DNA of 64,000 bases from Flavobacteriaceae bacterium (GCA_014075215.1 CP046177.1:1240001-1304000), one strand, 5' to 3'; counted from the first letter of the stretch, positions 37,318 through 46,652 are shown. Notes: generated from the sequence alone by a model not told the origin. Numbers and translations are program-made.

Positions 37318-38313
37318 TTATGCAGCAAATTTAAAAGTATCTACATAGGGTGTTTGTCGTTTGACAACGGCAAACACTCTTGCTATTAATTTGTTTCTAA
37401 TAATGTTAACGGTACTCATTTTACTTTTGCCTTGTTTTATTCTTTTATGATAGTATAATTTCATTTCTGGGTTATGTTGTATAGCAGAAATAGCGCACAT
37501 ATTAATAATTGCTTTCAATTTTTTATTAGCCAAATGAGAGACTTTTGTACGTCCTTTAATACTAGTTCCAGATTGGTAAGGAAAAGGAGCAACACCACAA
37601 TAAGAGGCAAACTTTCTCCAGTTTTCAAATTTTGAAAAATTGTCAGTAAACACAATCATCATTATAGCAGTTTGCATTCCTATACCTTTAACACTAGTAA
37701 CAAGTTTATAGGTTTCTTTTAACATTATATTTTGGTCAATAATAGCTTGCATTTGAGTATTAATCTTGTGTATTTGTTTGGTTAGTTCTGCAATCATTTT
37801 TTGTTGAACGTCAAAGATTATTTTATACTCTTTTGCTTTATAAATTCTTTTTTGTTCTTTCAAAGTAACTTTAAAACCAGCTCTTTGTTTGTTAAGTTTT
37901 GTCCTTAAAGATAAGAGACTTTTTAGTTGTAATATACTTCTTTTAGGTAGCTTACTGGGTTTAAGTTCTTCTTTTAATCGATACCCATATAGAGCAATGC
38001 GTTTGGCATCAATTTGGTCATCCTTTCCACGAGCAATACCAATAGATCTTTTAATTTCTAAACCAGAAGCTATGAAAAAAGATAATTTTTGTTCAGTTAA
38101 AGACACAGATAATAAATGAGAGTACATTCCTGTATGTTCAAATACAAACATGGTTTCTTCTTTAGAGAAAGACGAATTTTTAAAACTCCACTTTAGCATT
38201 AATTTAAATCCAGATTTACTGTTCTCAAACTGTTGAACAATTTGTTTAGAATAGATACAAACATCAATTAATAATTTACTGACATCGATTCCGATAATTT
38301 CATTTGTTTTCAT
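37318..38313 (-). CDS. IS110-family transposase (DEDD recombinase)
   Basis: A 331-residue IS110 transposase. The N-terminal RuvC-like DEDD domain has IGIDVSKLLIDVCIY, FEHTGMYSHLL and GKDDQIDAKRIALYGY; after a coiled-coil linker, the C-terminal Transposase_20 domain has VKGIGMQTAIMMI and ASYCGVAPFPYQSGTSIKGR, including the conserved serine region. It recombines DNA guided by a structured RNA from the element end. The frame is intact, so the element may still be active. Confidence 0.95.
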   Translation of the reverse strand: MKTNEIIGIDVSKLLIDVCIYSKQIVQQFENSKSGFKLMLKWSFKNSSFSKEETMFVFEHTGMYSHLLSVSLTEQKLSFFIASGLEIKRSIGIARGKDDQIDAKRIALYGYRLKEELKPSKLPKRSILQLKSLLSLRTKLNKQRAGFKVTLKEQKRIYKAKEYKIIFDVQQKMIAELTKQIHKINTQMQAIIDQNIMLKETYKLVTSVKGIGMQTAIMMIVFTDNFSKFENWRKFASYCGVAPFPYQSGTSIKGRTKVSHLANKKLKAIINMCAISAIQHNPEMKLYYHKRIKQGKSKMSTVNIIRNKLIARVFAVVKRQTPYVDTFKFAA

Positions 38314-38596
38314 AATTTTGTAATTAGATATTAATAATAGTTACTTAAACTAAGACCTTTAATAAGGGCAGAAACTGAAATTCTATATGGTTCTAAGTAA
38401 CTTTTAAAAAGAACGGAGACTAATACGGGGGATGGCTCTAAAAAGCTAGCTGGCCGCTAAAGTTCACTCCGTTCTTTTGTGTTTTTGGTTATCAACAAAA
38501 TAAGAGTTATTAACAAAGAAAAAAAGAAGCAAAAAAAGAAATTTCATCATAACTATTATGTTTTTATTTTAAGTAATTATTTCTATTTGCTAATCT
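38314..38596 (-). ncRNA. Candidate bridge RNA region of the IS110 element
   Basis: The noncoding end upstream of the transposase, where IS110 elements encode a bridge RNA that pairs with target and donor DNA. The sequence shows a perfect 12 bp inverted repeat, AAAAGAACGGAG (38407-38418) and CTCCGTTCTTTT (38467-38478), enclosing 48 bases with a second short inverted stretch (GCTAGC). The existence of an RNA is inferred from the family; its exact ends and guide loops cannot be set by eye. Confidence 0.5.
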
Positions 38597-38600
38597 AAAG

Positions 38601-38934
38601 GGATGCTATTACTTATCTGGAAACCAAATACTTAAATATTGAATTTTTATTTGGATCAAATATTGGAATTAGAGAGCAGGATATTTTTGCCATAGAAAAT
38701 ATTATTATCGATAAAGAGGATGGTGATTATTTGGATGATTTTGGTAAAATGATTTTAAATGTGTATCCAAAATCTCATTTGGGGGACTATTATATAGGCC
38801 TCTATTATGAAACAGGGAAAAATTATAAAAAAGCTTTGGAGATATACAGAAGGGCATATAATAAAATGAATCCTGATGATCCAAATGCAGATTTATTTTA
38901 TCAAAATATAGAACGGGTTTTAGAAAAACGGTAA
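38601..38934 (+). pseudogene. Esterase-D-like protein, 3' part, split by IS110
   Basis: From 38601 the plus frame encodes DAITYLETKYLNIEFLFGSN and continues to the stop at 38934, about 110 residues including a TPR-like end (SHLGDYYIGLYYETGKNYKKALEIYRRAY in two pieces). It continues the reading frame of the 5' part at 37295 exactly. It has no start of its own at the junction, so it is unlikely to be expressed as a separate protein. Confidence 0.8.
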
Positions 38935-38991
38935 ATTCCAACTCAAGGCAGGCTGACCTTCAATAGTTATATCTACCTTGTTTCGGGTTTA

Positions 38992-39075
38992 ATACCAAAA
39001 TGAATACTAAAATAACTCAAACTTTGAAATTTTCCTTACACAATCTTTAGACCATTTTAGTATTCATTTTGGTAT
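38992..39075. terminator. 22 bp perfect inverted repeat between convergent genes
   Basis: ATACCAAAATGAATACTAAA (first 20 bases of the left arm, 38992-39013) is repeated in inverted form at 39054-39075, perfect over 22 bp with a 40-base spacer. It overlaps the last codons of menD and lies after the esterase stop, so it could end transcription from both sides. The length and perfection also fit a small palindromic mobile repeat. Confidence 0.55.
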
Positions 39076-40728
39076 AATGTAGTTGATGTACTCTTTTAAT
39101 ATTTTGTCATTGTCTTTATCGGGTGTAGCTATTTCCAGTAGTTTCGGGCGATCTGATTTCTGATAGAATTTTCTTAATTGAATATCAACAGATGCTATAT
39201 CTGATGCAAAGCCATAGTTAAAATTAAACATTTTACATAGATGTGCTGCTGTTAAACAGTGTGGTGTTTCAAAAAAATGTAATGAGTTGGTTGCCGAAGG
39301 CCCGGGAATAATCCTAAATATTCCGCCTCCTGAATTATTTATCAGGATGATTCTAAAATCGTTTGGGATATATGCATTCCACAATGCATTACTATCATAG
39401 AAAAAACTTAAATCTCCGGTAATCAGTGTTGTGTTTCCACTATAGGCAACCGCCGCCCCGACAGCAGTGCTTGTACTTCCGTCTATTCCGCTGGTTCCTC
39501 TGTTGCAAAATACGTTCAGAGTGCTATTCATTTTAAATAATTGAGAATAACGAATAACGGCACTGTTGCTAAAATGTACTTGTGTGTTATCAGGAATTAC
39601 AGCTAATACTCTCTCAAATACTTTTAAGTCCGAATAGGGCGCCGTTTGTAAATATTCTTTGTGCTTTTTATCAATATGATTTCTAAAATGCAGCCAATCT
39701 TTTTGATAATCACTTTCCAAGGACTGGGTTATTTTTAAAAACTGTTCAAAAAAAGTAACGGGTGCTGTTTGTATGTGTTCTGACAAACAAAAATAGGTAT
39801 CCGGTGCTTTTAATTCGCTAACATGCCAATGGTGCTTTGGCTGATAATTTCTTAAAAACCGTTTGACTTTTTTAGAAACTACAAACCCTCCGAAGGAGAG
39901 CAAAATGTCCGGGCTTAAATTTGTAAATTGCTCATCGGTTAAAGAAAAAATAAGGTTGTCAATATCATTTATAAATCGGCTGTTGTGTACATTAGAGGTA
40001 GTTTCCGTAAATATCAGAACACTTGAATCTTCCACTATCTTGTTTAGCATTTTCTCCACCTCCTTATTTGGATAATGAACGCCTACTAAGATGAGTTTTT
40101 TGGAAGCTAAATTCCATATATTGACCAACTCGGCATAATCAATTTCGACCTCTTTTTTTTCTTTTAAAATAACTTTTGAGAATTGATTTTCCGGTAATTC
40201 CGGTACTGTTTCATATAGGGGCTCATCAAAAGGAATGTTGATATGTATCGGTCCCCTTTTCGTATACATATTTTGAAAAGCATTCTGTAATTCCCAAATA
40301 TTGAACGTCATCGATTCATTATCATCCGCCAAATTAGCAGCATAAAGAATGTGGTTTTTAAACACATTTTCTTGCCTAATGGTTTGCCCGTCTCCGATAT
40401 CTGTCAAATGTTTGGGCCTGTCTGCAGAAATAATTACCAGGGGAATATGACTATAAAATGCTTCGGCAATAGCAGGATAATAATTTAATAGTGCAGACCC
40501 TGAAGTACACAAAACAATAACAGGCTGTTGTTTTTGTTGTGCAATTCCCAATGCAAAAAAAGCTGCACAACGCTCATCCACAATACTGTAGGTTTCAATA
40601 CCTGAGTGGTTAAAAAAGCCAATAGTTAGCGGAGCATTTCTGGATCCCGGAGAGATAACAGCAATGGTTGCTTTAAAATGATGGCAAGCAGAAAGTACTA
40701 ATTGCGCAAGTTGTTTTTTAGGATACAT
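39064..40728 (-). CDS. menD: SEPHCHC synthase (menaquinone biosynthesis)
   Basis: A 554-residue thiamine-diphosphate enzyme that joins 2-oxoglutarate and isochorismate in menaquinone synthesis. Visible features: the N-terminal pyrimidine domain with AVISPGSRNAPLTIGF, DERCAAFFALG and the conserved glutamate; TSGSALLNYYPAIAEA and SADRPKHLTDIGDGQTIRQ; the central domain; and the C-terminal TPP-binding motif GTSGIDGSTSTAVGAA plus GDLSFFYDSNALW. The length is normal for MenD. The other men genes are not adjacent here. The 3' end forms part of the long inverted repeat at 38992-39075. Confidence 0.96.
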   Translation of the reverse strand: MYPKKQLAQLVLSACHHFKATIAVISPGSRNAPLTIGFFNHSGIETYSIVDERCAAFFALGIAQQKQQPVIVLCTSGSALLNYYPAIAEAFYSHIPLVIISADRPKHLTDIGDGQTIRQENVFKNHILYAANLADDNESMTFNIWELQNAFQNMYTKRGPIHINIPFDEPLYETVPELPENQFSKVILKEKKEVEIDYAELVNIWNLASKKLILVGVHYPNKEVEKMLNKIVEDSSVLIFTETTSNVHNSRFINDIDNLIFSLTDEQFTNLSPDILLSFGGFVVSKKVKRFLRNYQPKHHWHVSELKAPDTYFCLSEHIQTAPVTFFEQFLKITQSLESDYQKDWLHFRNHIDKKHKEYLQTAPYSDLKVFERVLAVIPDNTQVHFSNSAVIRYSQLFKMNSTLNVFCNRGTSGIDGSTSTAVGAAVAYSGNTTLITGDLSFFYDSNALWNAYIPNDFRIILINNSGGGIFRIIPGPSATNSLHFFETPHCLTAAHLCKMFNFNYGFASDIASVDIQLRKFYQKSDRPKLLEIATPDKDNDKILKEYINYIIPK

Positions 40729-40862
40729 TTTTTTAGTTGCAAAGTCGAAAAAGTTTGCAAATTATTAAGGCTAAAATACTATTAATGAGTCATTGTGAAT
40801 ACCACCACAGCAAATAAATAATACACTAGCTTTCACCATTTTCAATTTTGATGAATTCTATG

Positions 40863-41516
40863 TTAATTTCCTTTTTTGTAGTCTGCTAAAAATTTAGCCA
40901 AACCAATATCCGTAAGCGGATGCTTTAATAAACCCTCTATGGCACTTAAAGGTGCTGTCATTACATCAGCTCCCCGTTTGGCACAATCTATAATATGCAT
41001 GGTATGGCGTACTGAAGCAGCGAGAATTTCCGTTTCGAACATATGGTTGTCGTAAATTTGACGTATTTCCGCAATCAAATTCAAACCACCGGTAGAGATA
41101 TCATCTAACCTTCCGATAAATGGCGATACGTATGTTGCTCCTGCTTTGGCAGCCAACAACGCCTGACCTGCCGAAAAAACCAATGTTACATTGGTTTTAA
41201 TCCCTTTATTAGAAAAATATTTACACACTTTTACCCCTTCTTTAATCATAGGTAGTTTTACCACAATCTGAGGGCTTAATGCTGCCAATACTTCCCCTTC
41301 TTTTACCATTCCTTCAAAATCCGTGGAAATAACCTCTGCTGATACATCGCCCTCAACAATATCGCAAATGGCTTTATAGTGATTGAGAATATTTTCCTTA
41401 CCGGTAATACCCTCTTTAGCCATCAAAGAAGGGTTGGTCGTTACTCCATCTAAAATGCCTATGGTTTCAGCTTCCCGTATCTGATTTAAGTTTGCCGTAT
41501 CAATAAAAAACTTCAT
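40863..41516 (-). CDS. Transaldolase / fructose-6-phosphate aldolase (TalC/FSA family)
   Basis: A 217-residue small transaldolase of the MipB/TalC group, working in the non-oxidative pentose phosphate pathway or as an aldolase. MKFFIDTANLNQIREA, DGVTTNPSLMAKEG, IVVKLPM (with the Schiff-base lysine), GIKTNVTLVFSAGQALLAAKAGA and VSPFIGRLDD are all present. I start at the ATG at 41516; the frame extends 23 codons upstream but the family begins here. Transaldolase versus aldolase activity cannot be told by eye. Confidence 0.93.
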   Translation of the reverse strand: MKFFIDTANLNQIREAETIGILDGVTTNPSLMAKEGITGKENILNHYKAICDIVEGDVSAEVISTDFEGMVKEGEVLAALSPQIVVKLPMIKEGVKVCKYFSNKGIKTNVTLVFSAGQALLAAKAGATYVSPFIGRLDDISTGGLNLIAEIRQIYDNHMFETEILAASVRHTMHIIDCAKRGADVMTAPLSAIEGLLKHPLTDIGLAKFLADYKKGN

Positions 41517-41583
41517 CTGTTGTGCTTTATATTTTTCATAGCAAAAGTACATGAATTTTTTCATTTGAAAATTCATAAAAAAC

Positions 41584-43013
41584 AATTAGCCATCCCCTGT
41601 TTTTTTTAGCTGAATAATAAATTGGTTTGCCCGCTATTATCTTTAGGCGGGTTGGTGTTTATTTTCCATCTAATTCTAGTAGGCATCAATAAAATTGAGA
41701 CTACTTTTGATATTTTATAGTATATAAAGTTTGTAAGTTCTCTAATAGTATACTTGTTAAGGTAGTTGTATCCAGCGTCTAGTAACAAATTAAAATGTAA
41801 TGCTTTCATTTTTTTGTAAATCATAAACATGGCCACTGTAAGTGTAGCGAGCATAGATTGTACTCCATCAAAAGTTTTCATTTGTATGTCTTCCAATTTG
41901 TATTCTTGTTTTATGTGTCTGTGATATTCTTCTATTTTCTAACGTAATCCATACCCTTTAAAAGCCCATTTAGCTACTTCTATAGCACTAGATAGATTAC
42001 TTTTTACCATTAAATAACAAAGACCTCCATGTTTTTTGTTTCTTGAAATTACTAGCCATAATGGATAACTAGTTCCTTTTATACTATAGCCTATTGGAAC
42101 AACTCCTAATTCATAATCAACAAGAACAGGTTTGTCTTTCTTTATTTTGACTACTGTCTGAGTTATTGAAAAATTCACTTTCTTGACTAGTTGATTTACT
42201 TGATATTGTTCTTGTTTGTATAATAGAGATGTATTTTTTTTTAAGCGAATAATAGCTTGTGAAGAGTTACTGATAAAGAAATCTTTCAAAATAGTAGTAT
42301 CTGCTCCTCTATCAAAAACCCAACAGCCTTTATCTTCTAGATGTTCTTTAACAGATCTAACAGCTTTCTTTATCTCATTATTACTACTTAATGCTCCCAT
42401 TTCATAGCTATATGCTTTACTATAAAGAGGAGTTATCTCATTATGAATGTTAATTGCATTGATGTTCAGAACATTGTACCCAAGACCTATTGTTCCTGTA
42501 TCTCCATTTTTCACAAACTCTAAACCCTCCATATATTTGGCGTGTTTCTTGCTAATATCAGTACCACCAATCAATATAAAATCATCTTTTGAAATACTAG
42601 AACTTGCTAATCTAAGATGAGAATCAAGAACTTTATCTGCGTAATCAAACTTTAAATATTGAGCTGAAAGACGTTTGCAAACATCTTTTAGCTTTAAGGA
42701 CTCTCTAAGCGAAGCTGCTATTTGATTGACAAAGACAGTTTTGGATTTTAGAACCCCTAAAACCATATCTCTTAAACAACGCCTTTCTGGTTTTGTCATT
42801 GCCATATCTGCTGAAAAATAATTACTCAATTGGGTTTGTATCTTTTTTGTTAGTATATTGTCCATCTAAACTGTTTTTTAAGTCAATTTTGATTTTTTTG
42901 CAATAACAAAATACAACTTTTTAAACAGTTTTCCGTTTTTATTTGACTTGAAAACACTAGTGAAATTAATACATCGTAGAAATATCAATCAAGTTTTCAG
43001 GGGATGGCTAATT
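41584..43013 (-). mobile_element. IS4-like insertion sequence with defective transposase (1430 bp)
   Basis: Bounded by a 16 bp perfect terminal inverted repeat, AATTAGCCATCCCCTG at 41584-41599 and its complement at 42998-43013. It carries a DDE transposase interrupted by one stop codon. It abuts and cuts the 3' end of a PRMT-like gene. No clear target duplication is visible. Confidence 0.85.
41606..42865 (-). pseudogene. IS4-like transposase with nonsense codon
   Basis: The frame from 42865 encodes a DDE transposase: GGTDISKKHAKYMEGLE holds the first aspartate and CWVFDRGADTTI the second. At 41939-41941 a TAG follows GYGLR; beyond it the same frame continues with KIEEYHRHIKQEYKLEDIQ, which holds the glutamate, to the stop at 41606. 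In relatives this point reads RW, so TGG has most likely mutated to TAG. The catalytic glutamate is lost unless the stop is read through, so the copy is inactive unless this is a sequencing error. Confidence 0.85.
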
Positions 43014-43813
43014 TATGAGTATACTCGATGTGTAATAAAAAATATTCTCCTTCTTCAACTTCAACTTCAACTTCTTTATATAATGGAACTGTAGATATCG
43101 GCATTAAAGTATCAGTACTATAAAAATTGATATTTTTTGCAAATTGAACAATGGAAGACAGACGTACACAATTTAATTTTTCTGAAATTGTTGCTTTTAA
43201 TCTAATTGTTTTTTTTAATATCAACAGGGTTCGTCTTTTTTAAATTAATAGTATTAACAACTTTTGACTCTGTAGCAACCCGAGCAGCTTTAATTCCAGA
43301 AAATTCTGCTATTGAAGTTTTGATCTCTATACCATCATGAACATAATCTGTATTTGCAACTTGAACAAGATTAACTACTTTATTAGGTATCACTGTAGCT
43401 TTTTTATTTAAAAATTGAAGAATGTTATTCATCACGATTACTTGTGGTTCTGCAATTAACCATATAGACATCATTTCACAATAAACCACATCTACTTTTT
43501 CTGGTAATTTCACATTAATTGCATCTGCAAGTATAAATTCTATTTTATCCAAAACACCATTCTTTTTAGCTATCTCCATCATTTTTTTATCATACTCAAT
43601 AGCATAAACTTTTTTACATTTTTTTGCTGCATAAATAGAAAATATTCCTGTTCCACAGCCAAGTTCACAAAATACAGCATCTGGAAAAATCGAAGCATCA
43701 ATAGCTGCTTTTGATTTAGAAACTCTTTCTGGATCGCTTATCATCTCAAGATGATAACTCAGGTCAAAATCCCCATTTTGATAATTAGGGTCATGATGAT
43801 TAGTTCTTGTCAT
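43014..43813 (-). pseudogene. PRMT-like SAM-dependent methyltransferase, frameshifted and truncated
   Basis: A class I methyltransferase with a GCGTGIFSIYAAKK SAM motif, an acidic YAIEYDKKMM motif II and YCEMMSIWLIAE, which resembles the double-E loop of protein arginine methyltransferases. The first frame stops at 43202 within an A8 run (DIKKNN stop); moving one base in the run continues into TIRLKATISEKLNCVRLSS and to the IS4 end at 43013, where the gene is cut. Restored, at least 265 residues are present. It follows the TIR gene by 43 bases on the same strand. Programmed frameshifting on the A-run is a less likely alternative. Confidence 0.72.
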
Positions 43814-43856
43814 TTTTTTTAGTCTTATTTTTTATCTGTCGTTTTATCATCATAGT

Positions 43857-44849
43857 TTAATTGTACATACCCCCAATGCTCATATGGTCTTGGGGATCAT
43901 AAATAACAACTTCTGCGAATGGCATTATAGTATTGTACTCATCTAGAAAAACAAATCGTTCTTCAATATTTTTTTGTTCATTTGCTTTTTGATATATCTT
44001 GGTATATTCTTCAATACGTGTTCTAATAAGTTTGGTATCAGGAACAAAATACTTATACTCAATGGGTTTTTCTAAATTCTCCTTGATGCTCTCTTGTATT
44101 TCTTTATCATATACATCATTATTTAAATGTGTACTTATCACCCAAATACTATCATTAGCAGTTTTTTCAGCCTCTGCAATAGCTTCTAAAGTCATAATCC
44201 TTTCACTTGCTTGACTTAGTTTTCTCAACATATTTACATCCCTTCTCATAGGCTTAAAATGCTGAATTAAGTTCTCCTCCAATGCATGTTGAACTATATT
44301 TTTCAGTCTAACAACTTCAATATTTGGATCTATAGATAAATTGTAAATAAGTCTTTGGATTTTTTCTTTGTATTTAAGGCTTATTTTCTCATCTGTAATA
44401 AAAATACTTTTCAACAATTTATCCATTTGCTTCAGGAAGCTTTGAGGACTGCGAAAATCCGCATACTTATGCTTTCGGATATCAACCGACACCATACTCT
44501 TAACTTCATTTGTTAAATCTTCAATTAAAATGGGTATAAAAACTTTTTTTTCTTCTTCATTTATAGTCTTATTTAGTTCAATAACATATTCATATTTAAC
44601 CCACTCTGACACCATAGAATTATTAGAAAGAATTAATAAAAACACATCACATTGATTTATCCTTCTATAAAATAAATCAGGGACTATTTTGTCTCCATCT
44701 TTTACAATTTTATTATCAAACAATAACTCAATATTTATAAAGCTATCATTACTTATACCATTTTTAAGGCTTAATGATTTAGTCAAAACATCTACAAATT
44801 CTTTGTCTCTTGAAGAATAACTTATAAATATTTTTTTTGAATTACTCAT
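43857..44849 (-). CDS. TIR-domain protein with a C-terminal domain of unknown family
   Basis: A 330-residue protein. Residues 5-150 form a TIR domain: KIFISYSSRDKEFVDVL, a CDVFLLILSNNSMVSEWVKYE stretch in which the glutamate of SEW or YE would be the catalytic one for NAD cleavage, and VFIPILI. Residues 170-330 are helical then alpha-beta, with SIWVISTHLNNDVYDKEIQ and IEYKYFVPD; I do not recognise this part. Prokaryotic TIR proteins commonly act in anti-phage defence by cleaving NAD or making signalling molecules. It is the middle gene of a minus-strand unit with a helical protein upstream and a PRMT-like methyltransferase downstream. No defence function is proven by sequence. Confidence 0.85.
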   Translation of the reverse strand: MSNSKKIFISYSSRDKEFVDVLTKSLSLKNGISNDSFINIELLFDNKIVKDGDKIVPDLFYRRINQCDVFLLILSNNSMVSEWVKYEYVIELNKTINEEEKKVFIPILIEDLTNEVKSMVSVDIRKHKYADFRSPQSFLKQMDKLLKSIFITDEKISLKYKEKIQRLIYNLSIDPNIEVVRLKNIVQHALEENLIQHFKPMRRDVNMLRKLSQASERIMTLEAIAEAEKTANDSIWVISTHLNNDVYDKEIQESIKENLEKPIEYKYFVPDTKLIRTRIEEYTKIYQKANEQKNIEERFVFLDEYNTIMPFAEVVIYDPQDHMSIGGMYN

Positions 44850-44885
44850 TAGATGAATTTTTATCGAATTTTATTTTTTAACTGG

Positions 44886-45188
44886 CTATTCTTTACCTGA
44901 GTTAAATAATATATGACGATAAGCACCAATAAATTGCGATAACTGTCTAAATATTTGAGCTAATAAATGATCTGCAATTTCCTGACTATCAACCTCTAAA
45001 TCTTCAAATTGCTGTAACCTTTTAAATATTGAATTAAATTCATTAATTGAATTTTCATCTGATATTTTCTGTGAAAATTTCTCTACAATTTGTTTCAAAT
45101 ATTTGGTAGTAGTAATATCAACAAAACTCTGCTTTTTATTATACCCTTTAGATATGTATAAATCATAATCTTCTAATTCTAAAGGAAC
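44886..45188 (-). pseudogene. C-terminal remnant of an unknown helical protein, cut by IS3-like element
   Basis: Exactly 101 codons remain in frame from the IS edge (45188) to the stop at 44886, opening VPLELEDYDLYISKGYNKKQ. The product is helical and charged (KQIVEKFSQKISDENSINEF) and matches no family I know. A TTG at 45098 could start a shorter 70-residue form. It ends 36 bases before the TIR gene on the same strand, so it was probably the first gene of that operon; loss of its 5' end also removes the native operon promoter. Confidence 0.65.
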
Positions 45189-46411
45189 TGTAATCTTCCC
45201 TAAAAACCGAACTGTTTAAAATTAGAAAGATTAATTTTAACTTTCAATAGACAAACAAAGCGAAAGAGTAAATTTTCACCTTCACATCTTGCAAAGATTT
45301 TGAAAGAGTTTGATCAAGGGAAAACAGTTGTAGAGATTAGCAGGGAACATGGGTTTATTTCAGCAACTTTTTACAAGTGGCGTTCTAAATATGCCGGGAT
45401 GAGTTCCGGAGAGTTACGTTGCGTCAAAGAGCTTGAGGGTGAGAACCGGATGCTCAACCAGATGTATGCTTCTCTAGCCTTAGATCATCAAATGGCAAAA
45501 GAGGTTATTGCAAAAAAGCTTTAAAGCCTTGCCGTAAGAGAACGATAAGTAAAACACTTGCACATTATGGTATTAGCAGGGCGTGCCGAGTCTTAAATAT
45601 GAGCAAGAGTGTTTATTATTATAAACCGTTACCCAAAGCCGATACTGAGATAGAGCTCGCTTTACAAGAAAAAGCAGTTCAACATTGAGAAGAAGGTTTT
45701 TGGAAGGCTTATAGTCGTTTACGTAATCAAGGCAAACCATGGAATCATAAACGATTGTATAGGGTTTACAAAGCATTAGGACTTCCTCTACGTGGTAAAG
45801 TAAAAAAACGATTACCATCTAGAGTGAAAGAACCATTAGAGGTTCCGGAAAATCTTAATGATACATGGAGTATGGATTTTGTTACCGATACCCTTGAGAA
45901 CAAAAGACGTTTTAGAGCCTTTACTATTATCGATAACTGTAATAGAGAGGCATTACATATAGAAGTAGATTTTTCTTTACCAAGTAATCGTGTGTTTTGG
46001 GTACTTAACGATCTTGTTAATAGAAGAGGAAAGCCCAATAAGATACGTATGGATAATGGCCCGGAGTTCATTGCTAATATCACCGCTGTATGGAGCCAAA
46101 TGCATGACATAGAGTTTACCTATATTCACCCTGTCAAACCAACTCAAAATGCATTTGTAGAGAGATTTAATGGAACTTATAGGCGAGGAGTTATTGATAA
46201 ATATATTTTTGAGAACATTAACCAAGTAAGAGAACAAACCCAAGATTGGATGTATGATTATAATCATCATCGACCCCATGACGGGCTTGGTAGATTATCG
46301 CCAATAAAATACGCAGAAATTAATTCTCTTGGGGCTAACTCCAAGAGAATTAAAACAATAAATTTATCAAATATTAGAAATTTAAACAGTTCTAATTAGG
46401 GGAAGCTTACA
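45189..46411 (+). mobile_element. IS3-family insertion sequence, degenerate (1223 bp)
   Basis: The ends are TGTAATCTTCCCTAAA at the left and, read inward from the right, TGTAAGCTTCCCCTAA, and both continue into GAACTGTTTAAA; the 5'-TG...CA-3' ends are typical of IS3. The left cuts the unknown helical gene, the right cuts a lipoprotein gene at the very first base. The flanking triplets (AAC and CTC) do not match, so this is not a simple insertion; a deletion probably joined two loci through this element. Confidence 0.82.
45230..46399 (+). pseudogene. IS3-family transposase OrfAB with an in-frame stop
   Basis: OrfA (HTH, frame seen from RKSKFSPSHLAKILKEFDQG to MAKEVIAKKL, stop near 45522) is followed by OrfB in the -1 frame, joined at an A6G slippery run (about 45508-45517), the usual IS3 programmed frameshift. 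OrfB has the DDE residues in TWSMDFVTD, RMDNGPEF and NAFVERFNGTYR. A TGA (near 45686) interrupts OrfB where relatives have arginine, so the copy is dead. I could not find a convincing OrfA start codon; the 5' boundary is approximate. Confidence 0.8.
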
Positions 46412-46652
46412 CTCCTTTTTCATAAATTTGATATTCGTCATTATCTTGAAAATAATCAGATCCCAAAGATCCTTCACTTAAATTCTTTACGATAGAATCT
46501 TTTTTAAAAATAGATTCCAGTTCTTTTATGGTAGTTTTTGAGGTAAGATAACCCACTTTTCCTTTGGCAATTTGGTATTTGCTATTATCCCTACAACTAA
46601 AAGAAACTGCCAATAGTAAGCATGCTACGCTAGAAAATAGTACTTTCTTCAT
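46412..46652 (-). pseudogene. Short lipoprotein, 3' end cut by IS3-like element
   Basis: The first 80 residues of an exported lipoprotein (signal with VSFSC lipobox) followed by QIAKGKVGYLTSKTTIKELESIF and NDEYQIYEKG. The reading frame meets the IS edge at 46411, where the stop codon is supplied by the element (TGTAA). From the sudden end after YEKG I infer that a longer C-terminus is missing. I do not know its function. Confidence 0.6.

Larger units (their letters stand above)
37296..38600 (-). mobile_element. IS110-family insertion sequence
   Basis: About 1.3 kb inserted into the esterase-like gene. The ends were placed by restoring the broken reading frame: AAAG occurs at the left edge (37292-37295) and at the right edge (38597-38600), so the true end is uncertain by four bases. 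It carries a DEDD-type transposase and, upstream of it, about 280 noncoding bases, the arrangement in which IS110 elements encode their bridge RNA. No terminal inverted repeats are visible, as usual for the family. Confidence 0.88.

Noticed and set aside
38407..38478. Pairing of the GGGATG in the IS110 hairpin loop with the GGGATGCT target edge as a guide match
   Set aside because: Only six or seven bases match, in AT-rich surroundings; chance cannot be excluded without folding and comparison.
43202..43813. Programmed frameshift in the PRMT-like gene as the main explanation
   Set aside because: The gene is also cut by an IS at its 3' end, so decay is simpler; the slippery run is kept only as an alternative.
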